A stretch of 36,048 nt of DNA from Desulfobacteraceae bacterium (lineage in GTDB: Bacteria > Desulfobacterota > Desulfobacteria > Desulfobacterales > SURF-15): contig QZKK01000052.1 of assembly GCA_003599475.1 (NCBI GenBank), positions 1 to 36,048 on the forward strand, in the 5' to 3' direction. Made by a program: the position numbers and the translations under genes. Every line of letters starts with the position of its first letter. Position 1 is the first letter of the stretch. Below the pieces are notes generated by a model, which saw nothing but the letters and a program-made list of their open reading frames with translations, was not told the origin of the DNA and searched no databases. Positions 17,106 through 25,325 of the stretch are shown in pieces.

Positions 17106-18030
17106 AGCAAAAGAATGGCTGATCGGCCGTTTCAAGGGGACGGTCTCTTTCGACGAGCCGATGACCCGGCATACCTCTTTTCGAGTCGGAGGGCCGGCAG
17201 ATGCCTATATCGAGCCGGAGACAGTCGAAGAGCTTGCAGCAATCGTCGAATGGGCGGGGGAAAAGGGCATCCCCTACCTTGTCATCGGGGCAGGAACCAA
17301 TCTGCTGGTCAGGGATAAGGGCTTCCGTGGAATGGTGCTGAATCTATCCAGGTGCCTCAACCGCATCGAGCCGAAGGATCGAAGCAGGGATTCGGTTCGG
17401 GTGGATGCCATGGCAGGGGTAAAGCTTCAGAGACTCTGCCGGTATGCCATTGCAAAGGGTCTTGAAGGCTTGAGCTTTGCCCTGGGAATTCCGGGAACCG
17501 TCGGAGGTGCGGTCATGATGAATGCCGGCACATCGAAAGGATCGATGCAGGACGTGCTGGATGCGGTTGAATGCCTGTGGCCGGACGGTCGGATCGAGGC
17601 CATAGAACGGAAAAATCTGGTTTATTCCTATCGCACACTCTCCTTTAAACGCGCGGCAGCCTGCGGAAATCCGGTGATACTCGGGGGGTGTTTTCGCCTG
17701 CGATCCGCGGATCCGGAGGCGCTGAAGCAAGAAGCAAAAACGATCCTGGACGCCCGGAAAAAAAGAGAGCCCCGATTCCCCAATGCCGGCTGTTTCTTTA
17801 AAAATCCGAATTCCGAAACACCCGCGGGCCGGCTCATCGAACAGGCCGGATTCAAAGGGGAACGCATCGGAGATGCAGAGGTATCTCAACGGCACGCCAA
17901 CTACATCATCAACCGCGGGGATGCATCCGCAGCAGAAATTCTGGAGCTGGCAAACCGGATCCGGCATACCGTTCTGGCTCGGTTCGGAATCGATCTCAAA
18001 ACGGAGGTGAGAATCGTCGGTGAGGCATAG
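17089..18030 (+). CDS. murB: UDP-N-acetylenolpyruvoylglucosamine reductase MurB
   Basis: The 313-residue FAD enzyme reduces UDP-GlcNAc-enolpyruvate to UDP-MurNAc with NADPH. The FAD domain has HTSFRVGGPADAYIEP at 28-43, VIGAGTNLLVRDKGFRG at 65-81 and GIPGTVGGAVMMNAGT. The substrate domain has YSYRTLSFK and NAGCFFKNP at 232-240, then AGRLIEQAGFKG and HANYIINRG. The residue usually given as the catalytic serine (GSFFKNP in Escherichia coli) is cysteine here (Cys235). The start has GAGG 8 nt upstream and lies inside the murC end; the upstream in-frame ATG at 16990 would lie fully within murC. The ftsQ GTG overlaps its stop region. Confidence 0.95.
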   Translation: MAIAGEAKEWLIGRFKGTVSFDEPMTRHTSFRVGGPADAYIEPETVEELAAIVEWAGEKGIPYLVIGAGTNLLVRDKGFRGMVLNLSRCLNRIEPKDRSRDSVRVDAMAGVKLQRLCRYAIAKGLEGLSFALGIPGTVGGAVMMNAGTSKGSMQDVLDAVECLWPDGRIEAIERKNLVYSYRTLSFKRAAACGNPVILGGCFRLRSADPEALKQEAKTILDARKKREPRFPNAGCFFKNPNSETPAGRLIEQAGFKGERIGDAEVSQRHANYIINRGDASAAEILELANRIRHTVLARFGIDLKTEVRIVGEA

Positions 18031-18850
18031 GCGGGAAAAGATCTCCTCCACCGTGGCCAACAAGATCCGCACAGGCGGGATCGTCGGAGTCTATACCCTT
18101 TCCGCCGTCGCCGCTCTGATTGCTTTGAGTGCGGGATTTATCTTCGGCTACGATGTTTTGACCCAGATGGATGGCTTTGCCGCCGAAATCCGGGTCGAAG
18201 GGATCGGCCGGCTTTCTGAAAAGGAAATATTGGAACAGGCGGAAATCTCTCCGGGAGTGAATCTGTTTTCACTCAATCCATTTCTGATCCGGAAAAGACT
18301 CCTCGCGCATCCCTGGGTGGCCTCGGCTGAAGTCGATTTTCAAATGCACGCCAAGGTGACCCTCCGGATCGTCGAGCAGGTTCCTCTGGCGGTGGTCGAT
18401 CTGGGCAGGCAGTTCATTCTCAATGCGGAAGGATTCATTTTCAAGGAAAAATCGGACCGGGATCGGATGGATTTGCCGGTAATCGAAGGTTTGGAGTACT
18501 CCGATATTCCCCTGCCGGGGGACCGGGAGGAGGTGCCGTTTGGGGCCGTGAAGAAATTCCTTGCACTCGGCGGCGGACCCGACAGCCTTTTGAACCACGG
18601 GACGATTCAGAAAATCCGCGTGGACCGGGATTTGGGATTGAGCATCGAAGCGTTTGGAAACGGAACCGTAATCAAGCTTGGATACCATGATTATCCTGAA
18701 AAGATTCGAAGTCTGGGCAGAATCTTAGCCTACTGCAGGCAGGCGGATACATTCAACAAGTTGCGATGGATCGACTTGAACGATTTGAACCGGATCGTGG
18801 TCAATCCCCTCCGGGATGCGGCCGAAAACGGAGACAAGAAGGAGGCATAA
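18020..18850 (+). CDS. ftsQ: Cell division protein FtsQ
   Basis: The 276-residue protein has a short basic cytoplasmic N-terminus, one transmembrane helix at about 22-45, a POTRA domain (EIRVEGIGRLSEKEILEQAEI onward, ~55-125) and an FtsQ beta domain (VVDLGRQFILNAEGFIF...). FtsQ bridges FtsA/FtsK to FtsL/FtsB in the divisome. GTG start overlapping the murB end by 11 nt. No ddl gene intervenes between murB and ftsQ, unlike in enterics. It is followed directly by ftsA, whose TTG comes right after the TAA. Confidence 0.93.
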   Translation: MRHRREKISSTVANKIRTGGIVGVYTLSAVAALIALSAGFIFGYDVLTQMDGFAAEIRVEGIGRLSEKEILEQAEISPGVNLFSLNPFLIRKRLLAHPWVASAEVDFQMHAKVTLRIVEQVPLAVVDLGRQFILNAEGFIFKEKSDRDRMDLPVIEGLEYSDIPLPGDREEVPFGAVKKFLALGGGPDSLLNHGTIQKIRVDRDLGLSIEAFGNGTVIKLGYHDYPEKIRSLGRILAYCRQADTFNKLRWIDLNDLNRIVVNPLRDAAENGDKKEA

Positions 18851-20077
18851 TTGCACAAGCAGGAAGATATCATCGTCGGCCTGGATATCGGAACCACTAA
18901 GATTTGCACGGTTGTCGGAGAGCTGTCCGGAAAAGATATCAACATCATCGGAATCGGAACCCATCCTTCCATCGGGCTTCGCAAGGGGGTTGTCGTCAAC
19001 ATCGAATCGACCGTGGAATCCATCAAAAAAGCCGTGGAAGAAGCCGAACTGATGGCCGGTTGCGAAATTTCATCGGTTTATGCCGGCATCGCCGGCGGGC
19101 ACATCATGGGATTCAACAGCCGGGGGATCGTGGCGATCAAAGGATCGGAAGTCACCCAGCCGGATGTGGACCGGGTGATCGATGCCGCCAGGGCCGTGGC
19201 GATTCCCATGGATCGGGAAGTGATCCATGTGCTCCCTCAGGAATTCATCGTGGATGAAGCCGTCGGCATCCAGAACCCGATCGGCATGTCCGCCGTGCGC
19301 CTGGAGGCAAAAATCCATATCGTGACAGGGGCTGTGACCTCGGCCCACAACATCGTAAAGTGCGCCAACCGTGCGGGTCTTGACGTATGCGACATCGTGC
19401 TGGAGTCGCTTGCCTCCGGAGAGGCCGTATTGACGGATGAAGAAAAGGAGCTGGGAACCGCACTGCTCGATCTGGGCGGAGGCACGACCGACCTGGCCGT
19501 TTTTTCAGGAAACAACATCAAGCACACCTTCGTTCTGGCTCTTGGCGGTAACAATCTGACCAACGATATCGCGGTCGGCCTCCGGGCGCCCATCGCCGAG
19601 GCTGAAAAAATTAAAAAGAAATATGGGAGCTGCATCTCCAGAAACATCAACAGCGAGGAGACCATCGAGGTTCCCGGGATGGGAGGACGAAAACCCCGGA
19701 TGCTGCCGCGTCAAATTTTGGGAGAAATACTGGAACCCCGCATGGAGGAGATCTTTACGCTGATCAAACGGGAGATCTATCGCGCGGGCATGGAAAACGT
19801 CATTTCTTCGGGATCGGTTTTGACGGGCGGTTCCTCCCTGCTGGACGGCGTCACGGAGATTGCCGAAACCATTTTCGATCTCCCGACCCGGCTCGGAAAA
19901 CCTCGCGGAATCACGGGCCTTGTCGATGTGGTCAACAACCCCATGTACGCCACAGGGGTGGGATTGGTCATCTATGGAGCCAAAAACCATGACGCAAAAA
20001 AGTTCAGAATCCGCGATGCCAACATCTTCAATCGGGTGATGAACCGGATGAAAAACTGGTTCAGGGAGGTGGTCTGA
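18851..20077 (+). CDS. ftsA: Cell division protein FtsA
   Basis: The 408-residue actin-like ATPase tethers FtsZ to the membrane. ATP-site motifs: VGLDIGTTKI at 9-18, LLDLGGGTTDLAVF at 205-218 and VLTGGSSLLDGV. The SHS2-type insertion (GIGTHPSIGLRKGVVVNIE onward) is present. The C-terminal amphipathic helix NIFNRVMNRMKNWFREVV (391-408) is the membrane-targeting sequence. TTG start, supported by a strong GGAGG 5-6 nt upstream within the end of ftsQ. The 149-nt gap to ftsZ holds repeats and a small hairpin. Confidence 0.96.
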   Translation: MHKQEDIIVGLDIGTTKICTVVGELSGKDINIIGIGTHPSIGLRKGVVVNIESTVESIKKAVEEAELMAGCEISSVYAGIAGGHIMGFNSRGIVAIKGSEVTQPDVDRVIDAARAVAIPMDREVIHVLPQEFIVDEAVGIQNPIGMSAVRLEAKIHIVTGAVTSAHNIVKCANRAGLDVCDIVLESLASGEAVLTDEEKELGTALLDLGGGTTDLAVFSGNNIKHTFVLALGGNNLTNDIAVGLRAPIAEAEKIKKKYGSCISRNINSEETIEVPGMGGRKPRMLPRQILGEILEPRMEEIFTLIKREIYRAGMENVISSGSVLTGGSSLLDGVTEIAETIFDLPTRLGKPRGITGLVDVVNNPMYATGVGLVIYGAKNHDAKKFRIRDANIFNRVMNRMKNWFREVV

Positions 20078-20086
20078 ATAAAAGGG

Positions 20087-20165
20087 TTCAGCGTTCAGTA
20101 ATGCCGTCCCGCTTGCGGGATTTGATCGGAAAGTGAAAAATTTCAGTTCAGAGAAAATATTCAGT
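20087..20165. repeat. TTCAG-repeat element with a small hairpin in the ftsA-ftsZ spacer
   Basis: TTCAG occurs at 20087-20091, 20094-20098, 20142-20146, 20147-20151 and 20160-20164. A perfect 6-bp hairpin TCCCGC-TT-GCGGGA lies at 20107-20120. The same combination (TCCCGC/GCGGGA hairpin plus TTCAG words) occurs at 25251-25325 between the two kinase genes, so the two sites look like copies of one element. Confidence 0.6.
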
Positions 20166-20226
20166 TCAAGATCGGTTTGATAGGGATGTTCGGGAGGAAA
20201 TACCAACCAATATAGGAGGTGGATGG

Positions 20227-21411
20227 ATGCTTTTCACTTACGTGGACACGGACAAATCGGCAAGAATCAAAGTGATCGGAGTCGGGGGGGCCGGGGGGAA
20301 TGCCATCAATAACATGATCGATTCGGGTCTCCAGGGTGTCAAGTTCATCGCGGCCAACACCGATTCCCAGGCTTTGGAAATCTCCAAGGCTCCCCTGAAG
20401 ATTCAGATCGGCGAGAAGCTGACCGAGGGTCTCGGTGCGGGTGCGAATCCCCAACTGGGAAGAGATGCGGCATTGGAAAGCACCGATGCCATCCGAAGCG
20501 CCCTCGAAGGGAGCCACATGGTGTTCATTACGGGCGGATTCGGGGGAGGCACCGGAACCGGAGCCGCACCGGTTGTCGCTGAAATATGCAAGGATATGGG
20601 AGCCCTCACCGTTGCAGTCGTTACGAAACCCTTCTCCTTCGAGGGCAAAAAACGCTCCCGCATGGCTGAAGAGGGAATCGAGCAGTTGAAGGAGTTTGCC
20701 GACACGGTCATCACCATTCCCAACGACCGGTTGAGGGGCCTTGCGACAAAGAATGCCACCATGATCGAGATGTTCAGGCGGGCGGACGAAATTCTTCTCC
20801 ACTCCGTAAAAGGGATCACCGACCTGATCATGATGCCGGGTCTGGTCAATCTGGATTTCGCCGACGTCCGGACCACCATGTCCAAAGCCGGGCTGGCGAT
20901 CATGGGCATCGGCATCGCCTGTGGTGAGAACCGCGCGGTGGAGGCAGCCGAACGGGCCATTTCGCATCCGCTGCTGGAAGATATCTCCATTGCCGGCGCC
21001 AAGGGGGTTCTGATGAATATCACCTGCACCAGCGATCTGACCATGGAAGAGATGACCGAAGCTTCCGAACGGATCTACAAGGAAGTCGGTGACGATGCCG
21101 AAATCATCTGGGGTGCGGTCGTCGACGACAGCCTGGGAGATGAAATGCGGGTCACGGTCATCGCAACCGGCATCGGCACGAGTGCCGAAAACTCTCTTAT
21201 CGAAAGAACCAAGCCCGGTTCCCTGAGGGGCCGCATACGGGACGTAACACCGAAGGATCTGCAAAATGCCGTCGATTACGACGCGCCCACCTTTATCCGC
21301 CAGCAGGAGGCCGCAAACGCAGGAGGAGGCGCCAGCTATCGCGGATACAAGGGCATCGTCATCGACAACGACCTGGACATCCCCACCTTCCTGAGACGAA
21401 AGGCCGATTGA
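20227..21411 (+). CDS. ftsZ: Cell division GTPase FtsZ
   Basis: The 394-residue tubulin homolog forms the Z ring. It has [15 protein letters not shown] at 17-31, the tubulin signature GGGTGTGAA at 106-114, NDRL (guanine contact), the catalytic T7 loop [11 protein letters not shown] with its aspartates, and the C-terminal conserved peptide [13 protein letters not shown] (382-394) that binds FtsA. The linker is short. A perfect Shine-Dalgarno AGGAGGT at 20214-20220 sits 6 nt before the ATG, the strongest in the cluster, which fits the high FtsZ demand. Another ATG at 20223 is too close to that site. Confidence 0.98.
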   Translation: MLFTYVDTDKSARIKVIGVGGAGGNAINNMIDSGLQGVKFIAANTDSQALEISKAPLKIQIGEKLTEGLGAGANPQLGRDAALESTDAIRSALEGSHMVFITGGFGGGTGTGAAPVVAEICKDMGALTVAVVTKPFSFEGKKRSRMAEEGIEQLKEFADTVITIPNDRLRGLATKNATMIEMFRRADEILLHSVKGITDLIMMPGLVNLDFADVRTTMSKAGLAIMGIGIACGENRAVEAAERAISHPLLEDISIAGAKGVLMNITCTSDLTMEEMTEASERIYKEVGDDAEIIWGAVVDDSLGDEMRVTVIATGIGTSAENSLIERTKPGSLRGRIRDVTPKDLQNAVDYDAPTFIRQQEAANAGGGASYRGYKGIVIDNDLDIPTFLRRKAD

Positions 21412-21441
21412 GTGTTGACGATTCCCGGTTAAAGGTCGAAA

Positions 21442-23202
21442 ATGAAACGAAACGACCTTCAACCGGAACTCTCTATGGTACGAAACCGCAATCGAACGAA
21501 AAATGAAAAGACGGCTTCAGAAGTCGGTACCGTTTGGAAACGCTGGGAGGGCAACATCCGGGTGGCCCTGGCATATCCCAATTCTTATCACGTGGGGATG
21601 TCAAACCTCGGGTTTCATGCAGTCTATCAGCGGCTCAACGATATCGATGGCGTTTTGTGCGAAAGGGTATTTACTCCCGATGAAACCGATCGAAGCGAAA
21701 CCGGAGTCGTCTCTCTGGAGTCTCAGCGGCCGCTTGCGGATTTCGACGTACTGGCATTTTCCGTGTCCTTCGAAAACGATTACCCCAATATCCTTACAAT
21801 TCTCGAATCTGCAGGACTCCCTCTGCGATCCATGGAAAGATCGAAGTCCGACCCTCTTGTCATCGCGGGGGGAGTCGCCTGCATGCTCAATCCGGAACCG
21901 ATCGCCGCATTCGTCGACTGTTTTTTGATCGGGGAAGCAGAACCTCTGCTCCATCCTTTCTTCAGGGAGTTCGATCCGGAAACCGATCGCTGGGCATGGC
22001 TGAAGCAGGCCGCTCGGCGGCTCGACGGACTCTACGTTCCCCGCTTCTATAAGCCGTCCTATCGAACCGACGGCACCCTCTCCTCTTTTCGTCCGGTGGA
22101 AGACGTGCCGGAAAAGATCCAAAAGGTCATTCAGCCGGATTTAACCCCCAGCCCGGCATGCAGTGGAATCCTTACGTACGATACGACCTTTTCTCAGACT
22201 TATCTGATCGAATCCGGTCGCGGATGCCCGCACGGGTGCCGCTTTTGTGCGGCCGGATTCATCTTCAGGCCGCCGCGGTTTCTGCCGGCTTTTCAGATCG
22301 AAAACCGCATTCGATCGGGTGCTGCGTTGACTTCCAAAATCGGTCTCGTCGGAGCTGCGGTGTCCGACCATCCGGAAATCGGAACGATTTGCGAAGCCAT
22401 TTCAGGCAGCGGGATCCGGCTCGGTTTCAGTTCTTTGAGGGCCGACGGCATCGGACCGGAGCTGCTCTCGGCGCTCAAAGCCAGCGGAATCAAAACAGCC
22501 ACCATCGCGCCGGATTCCGGCAGCGAAAGAATGCGAAGAGTCATCAACAAAGGAATCACCGAGACTCAAATTCTCGATGCGGCCCAGCAGTTGGTCGAAA
22601 ACGGAATCCCGAATCTCAGACTCTACTTCATGGTGGGACTCCCTACGGAAACCCCGGAAGATATCGATGCCATCCCGTCTCTGTGCAAACGAATCAAGCA
22701 CCGGTTTCTCAAATCCAGCAGGGGGCAGAAGCGGATCGGAGAGATCACCGTCAGCCTGAGCTCCTTCGTGCCCAAACCGAGCACTCCGTTTCAATGGGCG
22801 GCCATGGACGAAACAGAAGCGCTGAAGGGGAAGGTAAAAAGAATCAAAACCGGGCTCAAGGGAGTTGCAAACGTTCGGGTCAATGCCGACATCCCCCGAT
22901 GGGCCTTTATTCAGGGAATATTTTCCCGCGGAGATCGAAAAGCCTCCCGGCTGCTTATGCTGGCGCACCGGAACAAGGGGAACTGGCCGCAGACGCTGAA
23001 GGCGTCTCCGATCAACCCGGATTTCTATGTTTTCAGGGAGCGGACGTTCGATGAACTGCTTCCATGGGATTTCATCGACCACGGAATCACGAAGAAATTC
23101 CTTATCCGGGAATACCGGCGCGCACTGGCTGCGGAACCATCCGATGTGTGCCGCGTAGGCTCCTGCCGCGTGTGCGGGGTGTGCGATAAGAGCAGAAGTT
23201 GA
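21442..23202 (+). CDS. B12-binding-type radical SAM protein (TIGR03960-like)
   Basis: The protein has 586 residues. Residues ~38-180 form a cobalamin-binding-like Rossmann domain (VALAYPNSYHVGMSNLGFHAVY, VIAGGVACMLNPEPIAAFVD, GEAEPL). The radical SAM cluster motif C262-PHG-C266-RF-C269 is followed by a SAM-barrel core (GFSSLRAD, IAPDSGSERMRRVINKGI, YFMVGLPTET). The C-terminus has a Cys-rich tail (CRVGSCRVCGVC) that could hold a second metal site. It resembles the widespread TIGR03960 family of unknown reaction. ATG start with AAAGG 7 nt upstream. It lies 30 nt after ftsZ and may share its transcript. The stop codon lies inside the left arm of the 23191-23285 inverted repeat. Confidence 0.85.
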   Translation: MKRNDLQPELSMVRNRNRTKNEKTASEVGTVWKRWEGNIRVALAYPNSYHVGMSNLGFHAVYQRLNDIDGVLCERVFTPDETDRSETGVVSLESQRPLADFDVLAFSVSFENDYPNILTILESAGLPLRSMERSKSDPLVIAGGVACMLNPEPIAAFVDCFLIGEAEPLLHPFFREFDPETDRWAWLKQAARRLDGLYVPRFYKPSYRTDGTLSSFRPVEDVPEKIQKVIQPDLTPSPACSGILTYDTTFSQTYLIESGRGCPHGCRFCAAGFIFRPPRFLPAFQIENRIRSGAALTSKIGLVGAAVSDHPEIGTICEAISGSGIRLGFSSLRADGIGPELLSALKASGIKTATIAPDSGSERMRRVINKGITETQILDAAQQLVENGIPNLRLYFMVGLPTETPEDIDAIPSLCKRIKHRFLKSSRGQKRIGEITVSLSSFVPKPSTPFQWAAMDETEALKGKVKRIKTGLKGVANVRVNADIPRWAFIQGIFSRGDRKASRLLMLAHRNKGNWPQTLKASPINPDFYVFRERTFDELLPWDFIDHGITKKFLIREYRRALAAEPSDVCRVGSCRVCGVCDKSRS

Positions 23203-23285
23203 GAAGATGAGAAATTGAAAAGATGAGTCCAGAATGCAGAACCCGAAACTAAACTTCTAAGCTTCCAAACTTCTCAACTTCTGCT
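23191..23285. repeat. Perfect 16-nt inverted repeat spanning two convergent gene ends
   Basis: AGCAGAAGTTGAGAAG at 23191-23206 is perfectly inverted at 23270-23285, with a 63-nt interior. The last three sense codons and the stop of the radical SAM gene lie in the left arm; the hybrid kinase gene's last codons lie in the right arm and interior. It could act as a two-way stem-loop between convergent transcripts, but it has no T-tract. Confidence 0.75.
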
Positions 23286-25224
23286 TCCTTCCCCCGAGGA
23301 CGGCGGCGATCCTTTTGGAGAGATCGTTCATCGTATACGGTTTCTGGATGAAACCGTCGCATCCTCTCCTGATGATCTCTTCCGCCTCCCCGTTAATGCA
23401 GTAACCGCTGGAAAGCAGCACTTTCAAGTCTCTCCGGACCTTTTTGACCAGATCGAAGGTTTTCCCGCCACTGAGTCCCGGCATGATCATATCCAGTATC
23501 ATCAGGTCGATCCGTTCTGCGCCCTGCCGGAGAAGATCCAGTGCGTCGCCTCCGTTTCTGGCAACCAGCACCTCGTATCCCATTTTTTGCAGCATCTCGC
23601 GGGTGACTTGAAGTATATTTTCTTCGTCATCGACCAGCAGCACCGTTTCGTTTCCTTTTCGTATTTCCTGAATCGGTCGATGCGTCTCCTCGACGGATGC
23701 TTCGGTGATGGGCAAGTAGATCGTGAAGGTGCTCCCCGCACCCTTGCTGCTGACGACTCGGATGGCCCCTCCGTGGTTCTTCAGGATACCGTATGCGGAC
23801 GCCAGACCGAGCCCCGTACCCCGCCCTCTTTCTTTTGTGGTAAAAAACGGTTCGAAGATACGTTCCTGTATTTCTTCATCCATTCCGATGCCGGTATCGG
23901 TAACGGAAAGCATGACGTAGTTTCCCGCCTTGAGTCCGATCCGTGCGATCTCCTCGTCCGGCAGGGCCGCATTTTCCGTTTGCAGGTATATCTTCCCTCC
24001 ATCCGGCATGGCCTGCCATGCATTGACGTAGAGATTGAGCAGCACCTGCTCGATCTGCCCCTCGTCGGCAAGAGCGGTCCACAGATCTTCCCGGAGCCCG
24101 TAATGAATCGTTATCTCTTTTTTCGTCCTGCCGAACATCTCTGCAGTTCTTCTCACCATTCCGTTCAGATCGACCGGTCGAACATGATACTTCCCTCTTC
24201 TGGCGAAACCGAGCAGCCTTGCCGTCAACTCGGCTCCAAGCTGGACGTTTCTTTCCACGTTCAGCAGCTTGTCATAGAATTCATTCTTCGAATCGAGGCT
24301 GGAAAGCATCAAAGAGGCATACCCCTGAATACACATCAGGATGTTGTTGAAATCGTGCGCGATTCCTCCGGCAAGGGTTCCGATCGCTTCCATTTTCTGG
24401 GCTTCCCGGAGTTGGCTTTCGAGCTGGCAGCGATAGCTCACATCCCTGGCAACGCCGTAGATACTGATTCTGCCGCTTTCTGTCCTCCGGAAAATCTCAC
24501 CTTCCCTCTCCGAGACGGCCATGTGTTTGATCAAGCAGTGCCGGTATGCGGCGGAGTCTTTTTGACACAGGAGTCGGATCTCGATGCCGGCGGCTGCACG
24601 CTCGCCGGATCTTCGCTCCTCGAAGAGCCATCGGCTCTTCAGCCTGTCGTCGGGATGGACGATCCGATGAAAAGGGGAGCCGATCAACTCTTCAGGAGCA
24701 AATCCGAGTATGCGTTCCACCGCTTCGTTGACGAACATGAATACGCCTGCAGGATCGAGTGTGTAGATGATGTCCGGAGAGTTCTGGACGATATAGCGAT
24801 ATCTCTTTTCCGAAAGCGACAACTGATCCAGCATGGCCCTGTTTTCTTTTTTCAGCCGTTTTTTTTCGAGAACATTCCGGACGGTTTTCAACAGGTCTTC
24901 GTGTTCGAAAGGTTTTCTCAGATAGTCGTAGGCGCCTTTCCTCATCGCTCGGACAGCGGAGTCGATCGAAGCCTGTCCGGTCATCATCACGACAGGTGCG
25001 TCGGGATCGTGTTCAAAAACCCGCTCCAACAACTGAAACCCGTCCATCTCCGGCAGGCAGATATCCAGCAGATACAAATCGAAAGTCTTCTGCGGCAGGG
25101 CATTGAGGATCTCGATCCCGTTTTCAAAAATCGAAACACGGTATCCTTCTCTTTCCAGCAAAAAACCAAGGCTGTTTCTCATTCCCGCGACATCGTCGAC
25201 GATTGCGATTTTAACGGTCTCCAT
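23257..25224 (-). CDS. Hybrid sensor histidine kinase, REC-PAS-HisKA-HATPase-REC
   Basis: The protein has 655 residues. It starts with a receiver domain (residues 3-122; acceptor Asp54 in LLDICLPEMDG, Lys104), then a PAS domain (~138-265), a HisKA dimerisation box with phospho-acceptor His290 in GGIAHDFNNIL, and a HATPase domain with N box (LLNLYVNAWQAM), G1 (DTGIGM) and GTGLGL. A second receiver (527-645) has acceptor Asp578 in LMILDMIMPG. There is no transmembrane segment, so it is soluble. This order suggests a phosphorelay that both receives and emits signals. The start at 25224 has AGGA close upstream; another in-frame ATG at 25245 lies within the repeat spacer. The C-terminal KQKLRSLEA is encoded by the 23191-23285 repeat. 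It lies 97 nt downstream of the HDOD kinase on the same strand. Confidence 0.9.
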   Translation of the reverse strand: METVKIAIVDDVAGMRNSLGFLLEREGYRVSIFENGIEILNALPQKTFDLYLLDICLPEMDGFQLLERVFEHDPDAPVVMMTGQASIDSAVRAMRKGAYDYLRKPFEHEDLLKTVRNVLEKKRLKKENRAMLDQLSLSEKRYRYIVQNSPDIIYTLDPAGVFMFVNEAVERILGFAPEELIGSPFHRIVHPDDRLKSRWLFEERRSGERAAAGIEIRLLCQKDSAAYRHCLIKHMAVSEREGEIFRRTESGRISIYGVARDVSYRCQLESQLREAQKMEAIGTLAGGIAHDFNNILMCIQGYASLMLSSLDSKNEFYDKLLNVERNVQLGAELTARLLGFARRGKYHVRPVDLNGMVRRTAEMFGRTKKEITIHYGLREDLWTALADEGQIEQVLLNLYVNAWQAMPDGGKIYLQTENAALPDEEIARIGLKAGNYVMLSVTDTGIGMDEEIQERIFEPFFTTKERGRGTGLGLASAYGILKNHGGAIRVVSSKGAGSTFTIYLPITEASVEETHRPIQEIRKGNETVLLVDDEENILQVTREMLQKMGYEVLVARNGGDALDLLRQGAERIDLMILDMIMPGLSGGKTFDLVKKVRRDLKVLLSSGYCINGEAEEIIRRGCDGFIQKPYTMNDLSKRIAAVLGGRKQKLRSLEA

Positions 25225-25250
25225 TTCCGTCCTTCCCCCCGGCATGAATG

Positions 25251-25325
25251 TCCCGCAGGGCGGGATTCAGGGATTCAGCACTCAGAGTTTCAGGAAACAG
25301 CCGGCGTCTTGTCTCTGTTTTTCAG
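25251..25325. repeat. TTCAG-repeat element with hairpin between the two kinase genes
   Basis: A 6-bp hairpin TCCCGC-AGG-GCGGGA at 25251-25265 is followed by TTCAG at 25266-25270, 25274-25278, 25289-25293 and 25321-25325. It matches the layout of the ftsA-ftsZ spacer element. The HDOD kinase stop codon (25322-25324) falls inside its last TTCAG. Confidence 0.6.

Noticed and set aside
20161..21462. Long minus-strand frame (433 codons) opposite ftsZ
   Set aside because: It is the complement of ftsZ with no family resemblance; high GC produces long antisense frames here.
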